The notes beneath the pieces are model-generated. The model saw only the letters and a program-made list of their open reading frames with translations, was not told the DNA's origin and did no database searches. A stretch of DNA of 6,875 nucleotides from Dehalococcoidales bacterium (GTDB taxonomy: Bacteria; Chloroflexota; Dehalococcoidia; Dehalococcoidales; JAQTVP01). Positions 6,439 to 6,875 of this stretch are shown here, piece by piece. Position numbers and translations under genes: made by a program. The stretch covers positions 1 through 6,875 of the forward strand of contig JAQTVP010000085.1 in assembly GCA_028707015.1 (NCBI GenBank), in the 5' to 3' direction. The first letter of the stretch is position 1. Each line of letters starts with the position of its first letter.

Positions 6439-6640
6439 AGTAACAAACCGTATAAGAAGGCTGCGCTTCGACCATGACGAAATGACCCAGAAACAGTTAG
6501 CCAACAAGGTAGGTTGTACAAGGCAAACAATAATTGCCCTAGAACAAAATAGATATATTCCGTCTATCGAGCTTGCCTTTCGCATCGCAAAGGCATTTGG
6601 AGTACCCCTGGAAGAAGTCTTTCAATACGAAGATAGTTAA
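6431..6640 (+). CDS. Small Xre-family helix-turn-helix transcriptional regulator
   Basis: A 69-residue DNA-binding protein made of little more than one HTH domain. The core is MTQKQLANKVGCTRQTIIALEQNRYIPS (18-45): helix two at about 20-26, recognition helix at about 30-38 (TRQTIIALE), then AFRIAKAFGVPLEEVF (49-64). This is the typical short Xre-type protein, known for its TIxxLEqnrYxPSlxLAfkIAxaF signature. It overlaps the membrane protein gene by 8 bases and shares its promoter. AGAGG inside the upstream gene lies about 10 bases before its ATG, so coupling probably drives translation. Expected role: autoregulation of the two-gene operon, probably through the dyad over the -10. The rho-independent terminator at 6676-6710 ends the unit. 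Confidence 0.92.
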   Translation: MGKVTNRIRRLRFDHDEMTQKQLANKVGCTRQTIIALEQNRYIPSIELAFRIAKAFGVPLEEVFQYEDS

Positions 6641-6675
6641 AAGAGACCTAATATGAATAAAATTATGTTTTTAGA

Positions 6676-6710
6676 AGAGAGTAGAATGATATTTCTCTGC
6701 TCTCTTTTTT
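6676..6710 (+). terminator. Rho-independent terminator of the membrane protein/Xre operon
   Basis: Arms AGAGAGTAGA (6676-6685) and TCTGCTCTCT (6696-6705) pair over 10 bp with one G-U pair and a 10-nt loop, followed directly by TTTTT (6706-6710). It lies 36 bases after the regulator's stop codon. Confidence 0.85.
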
Positions 6711-6716
6711 ATAGCC

Positions 6717-6770
6717 GTTATCATCGTGATGTTTGTCCAGCCATGCGCATAGTTGCTTGATACCGTTTAG
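6717..6770 (+). repeat. Interspersed repeat, copy C
   Basis: Contains ATCGTGATGTTTGTCCAG, CCATGCGCATAG and ATACCGTTTAG. Compared with copies A and B, it has about 8 bases missing after GTTA. It lies between the operon terminator and the stop of the MBL-fold gene on the opposite strand, and its last bases overlap that stop codon. Confidence 0.7.
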
Positions 6771-6875
6771 TTATTTAATCTGGTTAAAAACGAGCTCATT
6801 GAAAAAGGTCGACCATGACCGGGATATACAATATCGACTTTAAGTTTTTCAAGCATATCAATACTTACGTTCGCT
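6767..6875 (-). CDS. Metallo-beta-lactamase-fold protein, C-terminal end only (runs off the window)
   Basis: Reading the minus strand from the right edge, 35 codons give ANVSIDMLEKLKVDIV, then YPGHGRPFSM, SSFLTRLNN and TAA at 6767-6769. YPGHGRPF is the final metal-binding motif of MBL-fold hydrolases and here keeps its His, unlike YPGYGKPF in the pseudogene at 3042-3636. The segment NVSI-x-x-L-x-x-LKV precedes the motif in both, so they are members of the same subfamily, oppositely oriented in one window. The start codon and the catalytic N-terminal part lie beyond position 6875. Whether this copy is functional cannot be judged. Substrate unknown. Confidence 0.75.
   Translation of the reverse strand, partial: ANVSIDMLEKLKVDIVYPGHGRPFSMSSFLTRLNN

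Noticed and set aside
6178..6585. 135-codon minus-strand ORF
   Set aside because: Shadow of the membrane protein/Xre operon, which has strong start signals and a conserved HTH.
4362..6770. The three repeats as a CRISPR array
   Set aside because: Copies are 0.9-1.5 kb apart, of unequal length and imperfect, with genes between them; no spacer pattern and no cas genes.

Overview
The window looks like an AT-rich bacterial accessory region. Shine-Dalgarno sequences and sigma70-type promoters are clear. The tRNA-Lys remnant, the matrixin-like secreted protease, the putative-Ig lipoprotein and the membrane protein plus Xre pair together resemble what I know from Chloroflexota (Dehalococcoidia-like sediment or groundwater genomes). 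That taxonomic guess is inference and weak. No phylogenetic marker gene is present.

Layout, left to right. (1) 6-1006, minus: a multi-pass membrane protein gene that looks like an intact 254-codon ORF. In fact it continues past an in-frame TGA and then across a frameshift to a natural C-terminus, so it is a pseudogene. (2) 1116-1300: a phage/integrase-type attachment region (R1) that ends in the anticodon loop of a 3'-half tRNA-Lys(UUU). A strong hairpin follows at 1340-1380 and re-uses 12 nt of that tRNA. (3) 1530-2267, minus: a secreted metzincin-type metalloprotease with its own promoter. (4) 2484-2621: R2, a second copy of the attachment-like sequence with the same internal spacing as R1. 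R1 and R2 bracket a ~1.36-kb unit whose only gene is the protease. (5) 2749-3039, plus: a small alpha/beta-barrel (ABM-like) protein with a good promoter, followed directly by a wrecked metallo-beta-lactamase (MBL) fold gene (3042-3636: no start, frameshift, TGA, lost His). (6) 3845-4300, minus: a C-terminal fragment of a condensation/acyltransferase-type enzyme. (7) 4471-5592, minus: a lipoprotein with putative Ig-like domains and its own promoter. (8) 6004-6640, plus: a two-gene operon (four-TM membrane protein overlapping an Xre regulator) with promoter and terminator. (9) 6767-6875, minus: the C-terminal end of a second MBL-fold protein related to the broken one, running off the window.

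Stretches without genes: 1007-1529 holds R1, the tRNA fragment and the hairpin. 2268-2748 holds two promoters, R2 and a stray TTTGCTAAC. 3637-3844 and 4301-4470 hold nothing recognisable except repeat copy A. 5593-6003 holds a minus promoter, an orphan hairpin, repeat copy B and the plus operon promoter.

Overall, I read this as a decaying integration hotspot. Mobile DNA inserted at tRNA-Lys more than once, left tandem att-like sequences and cargo genes, and at least three older genes have become pseudogenes. A ~55-65 bp interspersed repeat (copies at 4362, 5814 and 6717) is a separate and unexplained signal. The apparently functional genes are the protease, the ABM-like protein, the lipoprotein and the membrane/Xre pair. 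Nothing in the sequence ties them into one pathway.
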